Part shown: piece by piece, positions 1 through 8,786 of the stretch
Numbering within the stretch: the first letter of the stretch is position 1
Layout: each line of letters starts with the position of its first letter
The notes under the pieces: model-generated
Told to the model about the DNA's origin: nothing
Databases searched by the model: none
Seen by the model: the letters and a program-made list of their open reading frames with translations, nothing else
Translations under genes and position numbers: made by a program
Source: Inquilinus sp. Marseille-Q2685
Lineage (GTDB): Bacteria; Pseudomonadota; Alphaproteobacteria; DSM-16000; Inquilinaceae
Direction: 5' to 3'
Assembly (NCBI RefSeq): GCF_916619195.1
Contig: NZ_CAKAKL010000014.1
Coordinates: 1 to 64,000 of the forward strand
Length of the DNA: 64,000 nt

Positions 1-26
1 AGCCCCTCCGCCATCAGCCGCTCCCC

Positions 27-1550
27 TCACCCCACCCCGGCCTGGCGGCCGCCGTGGCGGGAGGCGCGGACCAGCCGGGCCATCAGCTGGATGCCGGGCT
101 CGATGCGGTCGGCCGGGATGGCGGAATAGCCCAGGCGGACGACGTTCTCCGGCGGCACCGGCCGGTCGAAGAACACCGCGCCGGGGTCGAATAGCAGGCC
201 CTGCGGCGCGGCCGCGGCGGCGACCACGTTCATCGACACGTCGGCCGGCCCCTCGGCCCACAGCGCCGAGCCGCCGGCCGGCAGCCGGAAGTCGAATTCG
301 GGCAGATAGGTGCGCAGCCCCTCGCCGATCGCCGCGGCGCGCTCGCGATAGGCGGCGATCAGCCGCTTGATCGCGGCGTCGTGATGGCCCAGTTGCAGGA
401 ACAGCGCCACGGCGCGCTGGTTGTTCGCCGGCGGGTGCCGCGCCGTCAGCCGCCGCATCGCCCGGGCCTCGGCGATGAACTCCGGCGCCGCCACCACGAA
501 GCCCAGCCGCAGGCCCGGCGCCAGGGTCTTCGAGACGCTGCCGACATAGATCACCCGGTCGTCGCGGTCGAGCGCCTTGAGCGCCGGGGTGGCCTCGCCG
601 ACGAAGGTCAGCTCGCTGTCGTAATCGTCCTCGACGATGACCACGTCATGCGCCGACGCCGCCTCCAGCAGCTCCTGCCGACGCGCCAGCGGCATGGTCA
701 CGGTGGTCGGATTCTGGTGGCTCGGCTGCACGAACAGCAGGTCGCAGCCGGCCAGGCCGGCGCCCGGGCGCAGCCCGTGATGGTCCATCGGCAGGTGCTG
801 GACGCGCGCGCCGAACAGCCGGCACAGGTTGCGGATATCGGGATAGCCGGGCTGCTCGATCGCGGCCGTCTTCTCCGGCCCCAGCAGAAGCGACGCGGCC
901 AGGTACAGCGCCTGCTGCGCCCCCAGCGTGACCAGGATCTGCTCCGGCGACACCCAGATGCCGCGGCGCGGCAGCACCCGCTTCTGCAGTTGCTCGACCA
1001 GCAGCGGGTCGTCGGCGTCGACATGGTCGCCGGCCCAGTCGCGGATGGCGACCGAGCGCAGCGACAGCTGCACCACCTCGCGCCACTCGGCGATCGGGAA
1101 CAGGGTCGGGTCCGGCTGGCCGTAGACGAAGGGGAAGCGGTAATTGAACCAGTCGACCGGCTTGGTCACGTGCCGGGTGCGGGACGGCCGGCCGGTCAGC
1201 CGCGCGGCCCAGTCCGGCCGCCGCGCCGGCGCGTCGGGCCGCACCCCGGCCGCCCGCGCCGCATTCTCCAGCGCCGCCGGGTCGACCATGTGGCGCGACC
1301 GGCTGCGCGCCGCGACGAAGCCCTCCTGGGTCAGCTGGTCATAGGCCAGGATCACGGTGTTCCGGCTGATGCCCAGGATCTCGGCCAGCCGGCGCGACGA
1401 AGGCAGTTCGGTCCCCGGCGGCAGCCGCCGGTCCAGCACCGCCTGGGCGATGGCGCCGCGCAGCTGGGCCTGCAGCGTCAGGTCGGGCCGGCGCGACAGC
1501 GTCAGCAGTTGCCGCCACAGGATGTCGTCGGCCGCCACGCCCCTCTCCAC
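27..1550 (-). CDS. MocR/PdxR-type GntR regulator with aminotransferase fold
   Basis: A 507-residue chimeric transcription factor. The N-terminal ~75 residues form a GntR winged helix (PSSRRLAEILGISRNTV region). The rest is a fold-type I aminotransferase-like domain that keeps the PLP lysine in SKTLAPGLRLG. MocR regulators sense PLP or an amino compound bound to it and bind direct repeats. The length fits the family. The start is a GTG at 1550; a second in-frame GTG lies four codons on. It is transcribed away from the RTX gene, and the intergenic region between them holds a striking array of CTGGAC-type repeats, probably its own operators. The effector cannot be read from sequence: no pdx or tau genes are adjacent. 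Confidence 0.9.
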   Translation of the reverse strand: MERGVAADDILWRQLLTLSRRPDLTLQAQLRGAIAQAVLDRRLPPGTELPSSRRLAEILGISRNTVILAYDQLTQEGFVAARSRSRHMVDPAALENAARAAGVRPDAPARRPDWAARLTGRPSRTRHVTKPVDWFNYRFPFVYGQPDPTLFPIAEWREVVQLSLRSVAIRDWAGDHVDADDPLLVEQLQKRVLPRRGIWVSPEQILVTLGAQQALYLAASLLLGPEKTAAIEQPGYPDIRNLCRLFGARVQHLPMDHHGLRPGAGLAGCDLLFVQPSHQNPTTVTMPLARRQELLEAASAHDVVIVEDDYDSELTFVGEATPALKALDRDDRVIYVGSVSKTLAPGLRLGFVVAAPEFIAEARAMRRLTARHPPANNQRAVALFLQLGHHDAAIKRLIAAYRERAAAIGEGLRTYLPEFDFRLPAGGSALWAEGPADVSMNVVAAAAAPQGLLFDPGAVFFDRPVPPENVVRLGYSAIPADRIEPGIQLMARLVRASRHGGRQAGVG

Positions 1551-1570
1551 GCCCCCGACCCGTTGGCCTG

Positions 1571-1584
1571 AATAAGATCTTATT
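1571..1584. promoter_or_regulatory. Perfect 14-bp palindrome upstream of the MocR gene
   Basis: AATAAGATCTTATT is a perfect palindrome, AT-rich against a ~70% GC background, and lies 21 bp upstream of the regulator's start. It could be part of the regulator's promoter or a second protein-binding site. The role is inferred. Confidence 0.4.
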
Positions 1585-1599
1585 TCGACCCTGTGCGCA

Positions 1600-1761
1600 A
1601 TCTGGACTCATCGATTGGGGCGATCTGGACTCATCACGCAGCCTCCCTGGGGCGGCGACCGGCCGATTGCTGCCCGCGCTCGATCTGGACCCATCGATCG
1701 GGGCGATCTGGATCCATGAAAGCCGCATCTGGCACCACGGGTTTACCCGATCTGGACCTAA
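1600..1761. promoter_or_regulatory. Array of six CTGGAC-type direct repeats, probable MocR operators
   Basis: Ten-base sites occur at 1602 (CTGGACTCAT), 1625 (CTGGACTCAT), 1685 (CTGGACCCAT), 1708 (CTGGATCCAT), 1729 (CTGGCACCAC, weaker) and 1752 (CTGGACCTAA). They form three pairs, each with 23-bp spacing; 1600-1634 and 1683-1717 are a 35-bp repeat with four differences. As I recall, the MocR-family regulator TauR binds direct repeats of CTGGACYTAA, and the last site matches this exactly. The 336-bp gap between the MocR and RTX genes holds nothing else recognisable. Confidence 0.65.
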
Positions 1762-1886
1762 TCGGATATGCAGGCCGCCTGCTAGATCCCGTCCATTGCG
1801 AGTCAGCCCGGCCCGGCCGGGCGCAATTCGACGCTCGGCCGCTCCCGCAAGAAGGGCGGCGCCGACCCGACAGTGGAGGACCTTCC

Positions 1887-4800
1887 GTGACCCAGACCCT
1901 CAACGGCACCATCGGCAACGACAGCCTCACCGGCACCGATCCGGGCAATGCGGCCAACCCCGACGGCATCGACATCATCAACGGCGGCGCGGGCGACGAC
2001 ACGCTGCTCGGCCTCGGCGGCAACGACACCATCCAGGGCGGCCTGGGCGCCGACTATATGAACGGCGGCGACGGCTTCGACACGCTCAGCTTCGCCAACG
2101 CCACCGCGGGCGTCGGGCTGGCCCTGAACGCCTTCGGCGTTGCGGGCGAGGTCGTGGGCGATACCATGATCGGCTTCGAGGCCGTGATCGGCACCGCCTT
2201 CAACGACCAGATCGCCGGCGACGGCGGCGCCAACTATATCGATACCGGCGCCGGCAACGACTACATCCAGCTCAGCGGCGGCGCCGACACCATGATCGCC
2301 GGCGACGGCTACGATCTCCTCGACGGCCGTGTCTACGGCACGGCCATCGACGTCAACCTGACCACCGGGGCCGGGCAGCTCGGGGTGGCGGGCTGCACCT
2401 TCTCCGGCTTCGAGCTGGTCCTGGGCACCAACTTCAACGACATCCAGACCGCCAACCTGGACCTCGGCACCGGCCTGGTCGGGTTCAACGGCGACGACAT
2501 CCTCAACGGCGCCAATGGCGACGACGGCCTGGTCGGCGACAACTATGCCGGCATCATCGTCGCCGGCGGCACCGACACGCTGAACGGCGGGGCCGGCAAC
2601 GACTCTCTCGAAGGCGGCCAGTTCGGCGACGTGCTGAACGGCGGCATCGGCAGCGACACCACCATCTACTATGGCTCCGGCGCCGCGGTGACCATCAACC
2701 TGGCGACCGGGGCCGCATCCGGCGGCGAGGCCGACGGCGACATGCTGACCGACATCGAGAACGTCAATGGCTCCGGCTTCAACGACGTGCTGATCGGCAG
2801 CACCGCGACCAACACCCTCTACGGCTGGAACGGCGACGACCTGCTCCACGGCAGCGCCGGGGCCGACACGCTGGACGGCGGCGACGGCACCGACACGGCG
2901 ACCTTTGCTGCGTCCGCCGCCGCGGTGAGCGTCAACCTGGCCACCAACGCCAACACCGGCGGCGACGCCCAGGGCGACACGCTGGTCAATATCGAGAACG
3001 TCACCGGCTCGGGCTCGAACGACATCCTGGTCGGCAGCACCGCGGCCAACGTGCTGGACGGCGGCAATGGCAACGACGTGCTCGACGGCGGCGCCGGGGC
3101 CGACACGCTGCAGGGCGGCACCGGCATCGACACCGCGAGCTATGCCCTGTCCAACGCCGGGGTCCTGGCCGACCTGACCTTCGGCGGGAATTCGGGCGGC
3201 TATGCCCAGGGCGACGTGCTGCAGAACATCGAGAACCTGGTCGGCTCGGCCTTCGACGACACCCTGCGCGGCGACGTCGGCGCCAATGCCATCGACGGCG
3301 GCGGCGGCAACGACCAGATCGCCGCCTATGGCGGTGCCGATACCATCAACGGCGGCGCCGGCATCGACACGGTCTACTACGACAACGCGGCGGTGATCGT
3401 GAACCTGGCCACCGGCCAGGGCTTCGGCGGCGACGCCCAGGGCGACACGTTCCAGAATGTCGAGAACGTCGTCGGCTCAGCCTTCGCCGACACCCTGATC
3501 GGCGACGCCAGCGCCAATGCGCTCATCGGCGGCGACGGCGACGACACGATCCGCTCCGGCGCGGGGAACGACGTCGTCAGCGGCGGCAATGGCAACGACC
3601 AGATCAACGCCTATGACGGCGCCGACGCCATCAATGGCGGCGCGGGCATCGACACGGTCTATTACGACGCGTCGACCGTCGGGGTGATGGTCAACCTGGC
3701 CACCGGCGCCGGCGCGGGCGGCGATGCCCAGGGCGACACGCTGTCGGGCGTCGAGAACCTGATCGGCTCGGGCTTCGCCGACCGGCTGTACGGCGACGGC
3801 AGCGCCAATGCGCTGAGCGGCGGCGGCGGCGACGACCAGCTCCGCGGCGGGGCGGGAGCCGACACTCTCAACGGCGGCGCCGGCTCGGACTTCGCCAACT
3901 ACCAGGGCTCCGCGGCGGCCGTCGTGGTCAACCTGCTGACGGGCGCCGTCTCCGGCGGCGACGCCGCAGGCGACACGCTGAGCAGCATCGAGAACCTGTA
4001 CGGGTCGAGCTTCGCCGCCCAGCTGACCGGCAACGACGCCCGCAACATCATCGGCGGCGAGCTCGGCAACGACACCCTCGCCGGCCTTGGCGGCGATGAC
4101 AGCCTGTCCGGTGAGGCGGGCGACGATACGCTCGACGGCGGTGACGGCGCCGACCGGCTGGTCGGCGGCGCCGGCATCGACACCATCCGCGGCGGCATCG
4201 GCAACGACTCGGTCGATGCCGGCAGCGAGGCCGACCAGGTCTTCGGCGAGGCCGGCAACGACACCATCCTGGGCGGCGCCGGCAACGACCAGCTCGACGG
4301 CGGCGACGGCAGCGACACGCTCGAAGGCGCGGCCGGGGCCGACACGCTGGCCGGCGGCGCCGGCATCGACACGGCCAGCTATGCCGGCTCCGCCGCCGGG
4401 GTGTCGGTCAATCTGGCCACCGGCGCGGCTTCGGGCGGCGACGCCGCGGGCGATACCTTCAGCGGCATCGAGCAGGTGATCGGCTCGGGCTTCGCCGACA
4501 CGCTGACCGGCGACTCCGGCGCCAACACCCTGTGGGGCATGGCCGGCAACGACGTCCTCGCGGGCGGCAGCGGCGCCGACATGCTGAGAGGCGGCGCCGG
4601 CAACGACCGCTTCGTCTACGCCGCCGTGACCGACAGCACCGTCGCCGCCGCCGGCAAGGATGCGATTCTCGACTTCACCACCGGCGACAGGATCGACCTG
4701 TCGATGATCGACGCCGACGGCAACGCGGCCAACGGCGACACCGCCTTCACCTTCGGCACCGGCGGCGTCTTCACGGGCATCGGGCAGATCCGGGTGCTGG

Positions 4801-4916
4801 CATTCGCCGACAACCGCTACGGCGTCTATCTCGAGACCACCGGCAACAGGGTCGAGGACGCGATCATCACCGTCACCTCCGACCACGCCCTCACGGCCGC
4901 GGATTTCGTGCTGTAG
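1887..4916 (+). CDS. Large RTX calcium-binding repeat protein
   Basis: A 1009-residue protein made almost wholly of glycine/aspartate-rich hemolysin-type nonapeptides (GGxGxDxLx), which fold into a calcium-loaded beta-roll. They are arranged in about nine modules of 70-90 residues, each with a VxVNLATG strand and a GDTLxxIENVxGSGF strand before the nonapeptides. The last ~110 residues resemble the serralysin (peptidase M10) C-terminal domain and end in the hydrophobic DFVL typical of type I secretion signals. No N-terminal signal peptide or catalytic domain is visible, so a secreted or surface structural role is inferred. The GTG start at 1887 follows GGAGGA; the frame is open to 1593 but that part looks non-coding and carries the operator array. 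No type I secretion genes are nearby. Confidence 0.85.
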   Translation: MTQTLNGTIGNDSLTGTDPGNAANPDGIDIINGGAGDDTLLGLGGNDTIQGGLGADYMNGGDGFDTLSFANATAGVGLALNAFGVAGEVVGDTMIGFEAVIGTAFNDQIAGDGGANYIDTGAGNDYIQLSGGADTMIAGDGYDLLDGRVYGTAIDVNLTTGAGQLGVAGCTFSGFELVLGTNFNDIQTANLDLGTGLVGFNGDDILNGANGDDGLVGDNYAGIIVAGGTDTLNGGAGNDSLEGGQFGDVLNGGIGSDTTIYYGSGAAVTINLATGAASGGEADGDMLTDIENVNGSGFNDVLIGSTATNTLYGWNGDDLLHGSAGADTLDGGDGTDTATFAASAAAVSVNLATNANTGGDAQGDTLVNIENVTGSGSNDILVGSTAANVLDGGNGNDVLDGGAGADTLQGGTGIDTASYALSNAGVLADLTFGGNSGGYAQGDVLQNIENLVGSAFDDTLRGDVGANAIDGGGGNDQIAAYGGADTINGGAGIDTVYYDNAAVIVNLATGQGFGGDAQGDTFQNVENVVGSAFADTLIGDASANALIGGDGDDTIRSGAGNDVVSGGNGNDQINAYDGADAINGGAGIDTVYYDASTVGVMVNLATGAGAGGDAQGDTLSGVENLIGSGFADRLYGDGSANALSGGGGDDQLRGGAGADTLNGGAGSDFANYQGSAAAVVVNLLTGAVSGGDAAGDTLSSIENLYGSSFAAQLTGNDARNIIGGELGNDTLAGLGGDDSLSGEAGDDTLDGGDGADRLVGGAGIDTIRGGIGNDSVDAGSEADQVFGEAGNDTILGGAGNDQLDGGDGSDTLEGAAGADTLAGGAGIDTASYAGSAAGVSVNLATGAASGGDAAGDTFSGIEQVIGSGFADTLTGDSGANTLWGMAGNDVLAGGSGADMLRGGAGNDRFVYAAVTDSTVAAAGKDAILDFTTGDRIDLSMIDADGNAANGDTAFTFGTGGVFTGIGQIRVLAFADNRYGVYLETTGNRVEDAIITVTSDHALTAADFVL

Positions 4917-4933
4917 TTCGGGCGGGCGACCGG

Positions 4934-5962
4934 TCAGCGTCTCGAGTACCGCCAGATCCCGTCGCCGCCGGTGTCGCGCACCAGCTCGCCGGCGGCGACC
5001 AGGCGGTTCAGATGCGCGGTCGCCTCGCCCACCGCGAACATCATCTGCTGCCGGTCCAGCGCACGGTGGAACATCGCCGCCATCAGCTCGGCGACCGTCG
5101 CCGGGGTGCGGCAGACCTCGCGGGCCAGGGCCAGCCGTTCCTCGTGATGCGCCTTCAGCCAGTCGATCCGCTCGGCCAGGCCGAAGAAGGGCAGGCCATG
5201 GGAGGGCAGCACCAGCGTCTCCGCCGGCAGTTGCCGCAACACTGCCAGGCTGCGCAGGAAATCCGCCAGAGGGTCGGCCTCGGGCTCCGACGGCCAGACC
5301 GAGACGTTCGGGCTGATCTTCGGCAGCACCTGGTCGGCCGAGATCAGGATCCCGCGCTCGGCATCGTAAAGGCAGGCCATCTCGCTGGAATGGCCCTCGC
5401 CCACGATCACCCGCCACGGCCGGCCGCCGACCGCGAGCGTGTCGCCGTCGCGGATGCGGCGGGCGGCCACCGGCAGGGGCGAGACGCCGCGGCGATAGAC
5501 GTTGCCGCGCGCCTCCACCATCTCCGCCGCCTCTGGCGGCAGGCCGGAAGCGCGGTAGAAGGCGGCATGCGCGGCCGCCACCTCGGGCCGGTCGTCCGAC
5601 CAGGTGGCCCGGGCCGAGGCGTATTCGGACAGCGTCATGACGAGCGGCGCCCGGAAGCGTTCGCACAGCCAGCCGCCCAGGCCGATATGGTCCGGATGCA
5701 TGTGGGTGACCAGCACCCGGCCGATCGGCCGGTGCTTCAGCGGCCCGGCCAGGAGGGTTTCCCAGATCTCGCGCGAGGCGGCGTTGCCGATGCCGGTGTC
5801 GACCAGGGTCCAGCCGTCGTCGTCTTCGAGCAGCCACAGATTGACGTGGTTCAGCGCCATCGGCAGCGGGAAACGCAGCCACAAGAGGCCGGGCGCCACC
5901 TCCACCGGCACGCCGGGCTCGGGCGCCGTGGGATGGGGATAGGTCAGGGTCGGTGCATCCAT
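4934..5962 (-). CDS. MBL-fold metallo-hydrolase
   Basis: A 342-residue metallo-beta-lactamase superfamily protein. The zinc-binding motif THMHPDHIGLGGW gives the HxHxDH ligands, and later histidines (GEGHSSE) and aspartate (SADQVLP) complete the site. The last ~80 residues look like the winged-helix extension found in LACTB2-type hydrolases. The substrate is unknown; the subgroup includes thioester and glyoxalase-II-like hydrolases. The start at MDAPTLTYPHP (5962) is preferred over an upstream ATG at 6034 because the extra 24 residues look non-coding. It is convergent with the RTX gene (17-bp gap) and divergent from the cupin remnant. Confidence 0.85.
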   Translation of the reverse strand: MDAPTLTYPHPTAPEPGVPVEVAPGLLWLRFPLPMALNHVNLWLLEDDDGWTLVDTGIGNAASREIWETLLAGPLKHRPIGRVLVTHMHPDHIGLGGWLCERFRAPLVMTLSEYASARATWSDDRPEVAAAHAAFYRASGLPPEAAEMVEARGNVYRRGVSPLPVAARRIRDGDTLAVGGRPWRVIVGEGHSSEMACLYDAERGILISADQVLPKISPNVSVWPSEPEADPLADFLRSLAVLRQLPAETLVLPSHGLPFFGLAERIDWLKAHHEERLALAREVCRTPATVAELMAAMFHRALDRQQMMFAVGEATAHLNRLVAAGELVRDTGGDGIWRYSRR

Positions 5963-6091
5963 GGCGCGCATCCTCGCGATGTCGGGCGGCGCCGCCAAGC
6001 GATTGTTGCTCAGGGGAGGGCTGCCGCCGCGCACGCCGGTACAAGATCCGCGGCGCAGGCCGGGTCACATCTGGGTCCCACTCGGAAGGAG

Positions 6092-6334
6092 ATGTGGCAC
6101 CACCATCCGGAGACGGACGAGGCCTTCCTGGTGCTGGAGGGGCGCCTGCGCATCGACTTCCGCGACGGCGCCGTGACGCTGGGCCCGGGCGAAATGTTCG
6201 TCGTGCCGAAGGGCGTCGATCACAAGCCCTGCGCGGAAGGCGAGGTGAAGCTGGTGCTGATCGAGCCTCGCGGCATCCTCAACACCGGCCACGAAGGCGG
6301 GGACAGGACGGCGCAGAACGACGTGTGGATCTAG
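6092..6334 (+). pseudogene. 5'-truncated cupin-domain gene
   Basis: The frame encodes 80 residues holding the whole metal-binding cupin core: motif 1 (HHHPETDEAFLVLEG, matching HxH-x4-E-x6-G) and motif 2 (GEMFVVPKGVDH). It ends in NDVWI, like full-length single-domain cupins of ~115-120 residues. The first ~35-40 residues are missing and are not found in the other frames upstream. The only ATG, at 6092, abuts GGAAGGAG with no spacer, so translation from it is doubtful. It is probably a remnant left when the 5' part was lost next to the MBL gene. A short functional cupin cannot be excluded. Confidence 0.6.
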
Positions 6335-6432
6335 CGCTGTCGCTGGCGGAACAGCGGGCGGCGTTCGGCTGGCGGCGCGGCGGGCCGCCCTGCCTTACGG
6401 ATCGGGCGAGACGAAGCGAGCCTCCCCGAATC

Positions 6433-7956
6433 ATGAGCCACATGCCCGCGGCCGACACGGCCGTCCTGACCCTCGACGGCGACAGCCTCGGCATCACAGC
6501 ACTGGTCCGCTTCGCCGCCGGCGCCACCCGGCTCGCCCTGTCCGACGCCGCCTGGGACCGCATCGCCGAGGCGCGCGGCATCGTCGACCGCATCGTCGAG
6601 GCCGGGGTGCCGGCCTATGGCATCACCACCGGCTTCGGCTCGCAGAAGGACTTCGCCGTCGACCCGCGCCGCGACGCCGCCTTCAATCTCGCCGTCCTGA
6701 CCGGCCATGCCACCCGCGCCCCGGGCCGCCGCGCGCCCGCCGCCGTGATCCGTGCCGCGCTGGCGATCCAGCTGAACGGCTGGGCTCGCGGCTGGTCCGG
6801 CGTGCGCCCGGCCCTATGCGCGGCGCAACTGGCCCGCGCCAATGCCGGGGTGGCGCCCGATGTGCGCACCGGCAGCTCGATCGGCGCATCGGACATCGTG
6901 GCGATGTCGCAGCTGGCCCTGCCGCTGGTCGGCCGCGCCGCGGACGGGCCGGGCGCCGACGGCCTCGCCTCCGCCGTGCCGCCGCTCGACGGGCTGGCGG
7001 CGAAGGAGGCGATGTCGCTGCTGAACAGCAACGCCCTCACCCTCGCCGCCGGCGCCCTGGCCCTGGCCGAGGCCAAGCGGCTGCTCGACGCGCTCGACCT
7101 CGCCGCCGCGCTGTCGCTGGAGGGCTTCCGCGGCAATCCCGGCGCCTGGTCGGAACCGGTGGAGCGCGCCCACCCCCAGGCCGGCCATGCCGCCGCCGGC
7201 CGGGCTCTGCGCCGCCTGCTGGAGAATAGCGCGCTGTGGCAGCCCGGCACGGCGCGCCTGCTGCAGGACCCGCTGAGCCTCCGCTGCGCGCCGCAGATCC
7301 ACGGCGCCGCCCGCACCGCCCTGGCCTGGGCGTGGGAGGCATGGGAGGCGGCGCTGAACGCGGTCGCCGACAACCCGCTGATCGACCGCGCCACCGGCGC
7401 CGCGGTCTCGCATGGCAGCATGGAGACGACGCTGCTCGCCGTCGCGCTCGACGCGCTGCGCCTCGCGATCGGCAAAGCGGTCGAGGCCTCGGGCGAGCGG
7501 GTGCACAAGCTGCAATGGCCGTCCTTCAGCGGCCTGCCCGCCGGGCTGGCGGCCGAGGCCGGGGCGGCCGGCGGGGTGCAGTTCCTCAATCTCGGCCACA
7601 TCGCCGCGGCCAAGGTCGCCGCCGCCCGCATCGCCGCCCAGCCGGTGTCGCTGCAGTATCGCGGCCAGATCTGCGACGGGGTCGAGGATGTCGGAGGCAT
7701 GGCGCCCTTCGCGGTCGAGGAGACCGAGCGCCAGCTCGACGCCGCCTGGACCGCGGCGGCGGTGGAGGCCGCAGTCGCCGTCTGGGCGATCGCCCGCCGC
7801 GATCTGCCGGTCGAGGGGCTGGGCCGGGGCCTGCGCGCGCCCTGGCAGGCGATCCGGCCGCTGCTGCCGATCGGCCGCGAGGGTGAGGTCGCCTTCGACC
7901 TCGGCCCGGTCGAGACCTGGCTCAGGGCGTGGGAAGCGGCGCCGGCCGGCTGGTGA
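6433..7956 (+). CDS. HAL/PAL-family aromatic amino acid lyase with altered MIO triad
   Basis: A 507-residue member of the histidine/phenylalanine ammonia-lyase family, full length for the family. The conserved tyrosine in AYGITTGFG (Tyr62) and the ADNPLI segment are present. The MIO cofactor normally forms from Ala-Ser-Gly within GASGDL; here the segment reads GSSIGASDIVAMSQ, so the triad is Ala152-Ser153-Asp154. The NQEDHVS segment of true HutH is replaced by a DGVEDVG segment. It is therefore a divergent paralogue, perhaps with another substrate or without a normal MIO. The ATG at 6433 follows a GC-rich leader. Its 3' end overlaps the convergent hutC by 35 bp. Confidence 0.85.
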   Translation: MSHMPAADTAVLTLDGDSLGITALVRFAAGATRLALSDAAWDRIAEARGIVDRIVEAGVPAYGITTGFGSQKDFAVDPRRDAAFNLAVLTGHATRAPGRRAPAAVIRAALAIQLNGWARGWSGVRPALCAAQLARANAGVAPDVRTGSSIGASDIVAMSQLALPLVGRAADGPGADGLASAVPPLDGLAAKEAMSLLNSNALTLAAGALALAEAKRLLDALDLAAALSLEGFRGNPGAWSEPVERAHPQAGHAAAGRALRRLLENSALWQPGTARLLQDPLSLRCAPQIHGAARTALAWAWEAWEAALNAVADNPLIDRATGAAVSHGSMETTLLAVALDALRLAIGKAVEASGERVHKLQWPSFSGLPAGLAAEAGAAGGVQFLNLGHIAAAKVAAARIAAQPVSLQYRGQICDGVEDVGGMAPFAVEETERQLDAAWTAAAVEAAVAVWAIARRDLPVEGLGRGLRAPWQAIRPLLPIGREGEVAFDLGPVETWLRAWEAAPAGW

Positions 7957-8683
7957 ACCGGCCGCCGATGCGGTAGCGCGAGCCCGGGAACAAGAGGCGA
8001 GCGACGCTGACCAGGCGGCCCGCCGACCAGGTGCGGCGATGCACCAGCAGGCAGGGCTCGTGCCGGCCGATCCTCAGATGCTCGCGCTCCCACGGCTCGG
8101 CCAGCACCGCCTCGACCACATGCTCGCCATCCGGCATCGGTGCCGCCTGCATCAGGTAGTCGTGCGGCGTGATCCGGGTGAAGTCCTGCGCCAGGTAGTG
8201 CGGCGCCGCGTCCAGCCGCACCAGCCGGTCCTCCAGCAGGATCGGCACGCGATCCTCATGATGGATCAGCACCGAATGGGCGATGGTCGTGCCCTCCGCC
8301 ACCTCCAGCCGCGTTGCCGCCTCCGCCGTCGCCGCCTCCGGCCGCACCAGCACCACCGTGGCGCTGTGGGCGTGGCCGCGGGCCCGCACGTCGTCGGCGA
8401 TGCTGCGGATCTCCATCAGCGGCGCCTCGGGCTTGGCCCCGGCGACGAAGGTGCCGACACCCTGCACCCGCACCAGCACCCCAGCCTCGGTCAGCTCGCG
8501 CAGCGCCCGGTGAATCGTCATCCGGCTGATGCCGAGCGAACGCACCAGCTCGTTCTCCGACGGCACCCGCCCGTTCTCCGGCCACTCTCCGGTCTCGATG
8601 AAGCGCAGGATCATCGCCTTCACGCGGCGGTACAGCGGCAGCGGTTCGCCGAGCGTCAGTGTCAGTGGCTGGGGATCCATCAC
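7922..8683 (-). CDS. hutC: Histidine utilization repressor HutC (GntR family)
   Basis: A 253-residue GntR/HutC-family repressor. The N-terminal winged helix ([20 protein letters not shown]) is followed by a UTRA ligand-binding domain, which in this family binds urocanate. HutC represses the hut operon until urocanate accumulates. It is transcribed divergently from hutU with a perfect TGTA-N2-TACA site between them, which supports the assignment. Two adjacent ATGs (8683 and 8680) are possible starts. The 3' end overlaps the lyase paralogue on the other strand. Confidence 0.93.
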   Translation of the reverse strand: MMDPQPLTLTLGEPLPLYRRVKAMILRFIETGEWPENGRVPSENELVRSLGISRMTIHRALRELTEAGVLVRVQGVGTFVAGAKPEAPLMEIRSIADDVRARGHAHSATVVLVRPEAATAEAATRLEVAEGTTIAHSVLIHHEDRVPILLEDRLVRLDAAPHYLAQDFTRITPHDYLMQAAPMPDGEHVVEAVLAEPWEREHLRIGRHEPCLLVHRRTWSAGRLVSVARLLFPGSRYRIGGRFTSRPAPLPTP

Positions 8684-8727
8684 GATTCCGCGAGCGTCCT
8701 CTCCGGCCCTTGTCGACCTCTCACAGC

Positions 8728-8739
8728 TTGTATATACAA
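8728..8739. promoter_or_regulatory. Probable HutC operator
   Basis: TTGTATATACAA is a perfect 12-bp palindrome containing the TGTA-N2-TACA pattern described for HutC sites in pseudomonads. It sits in the 103-bp region between hutC and hutU, where one dimer could control both directions. Confidence 0.8.
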
Positions 8740-8786
8740 CCCTATACCAATTCAGCCCAAGACCAAATTATGCGAGGAGGCTTGCC

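Noticed and set aside
1887-4916. Repetitive DNA resembling a CRISPR or satellite array
   Set aside because: The repeats are in-frame nonapeptide codons of an RTX protein, with irregular spacing and no unique spacers.
3477-6068. 863-residue open frame antisense to the RTX gene and the MBL gene
   Set aside because: Low-complexity Ala/Gly/Val/Arg translation created by the RTX repeats in a high-GC genome; the MBL gene in another frame explains the right part.
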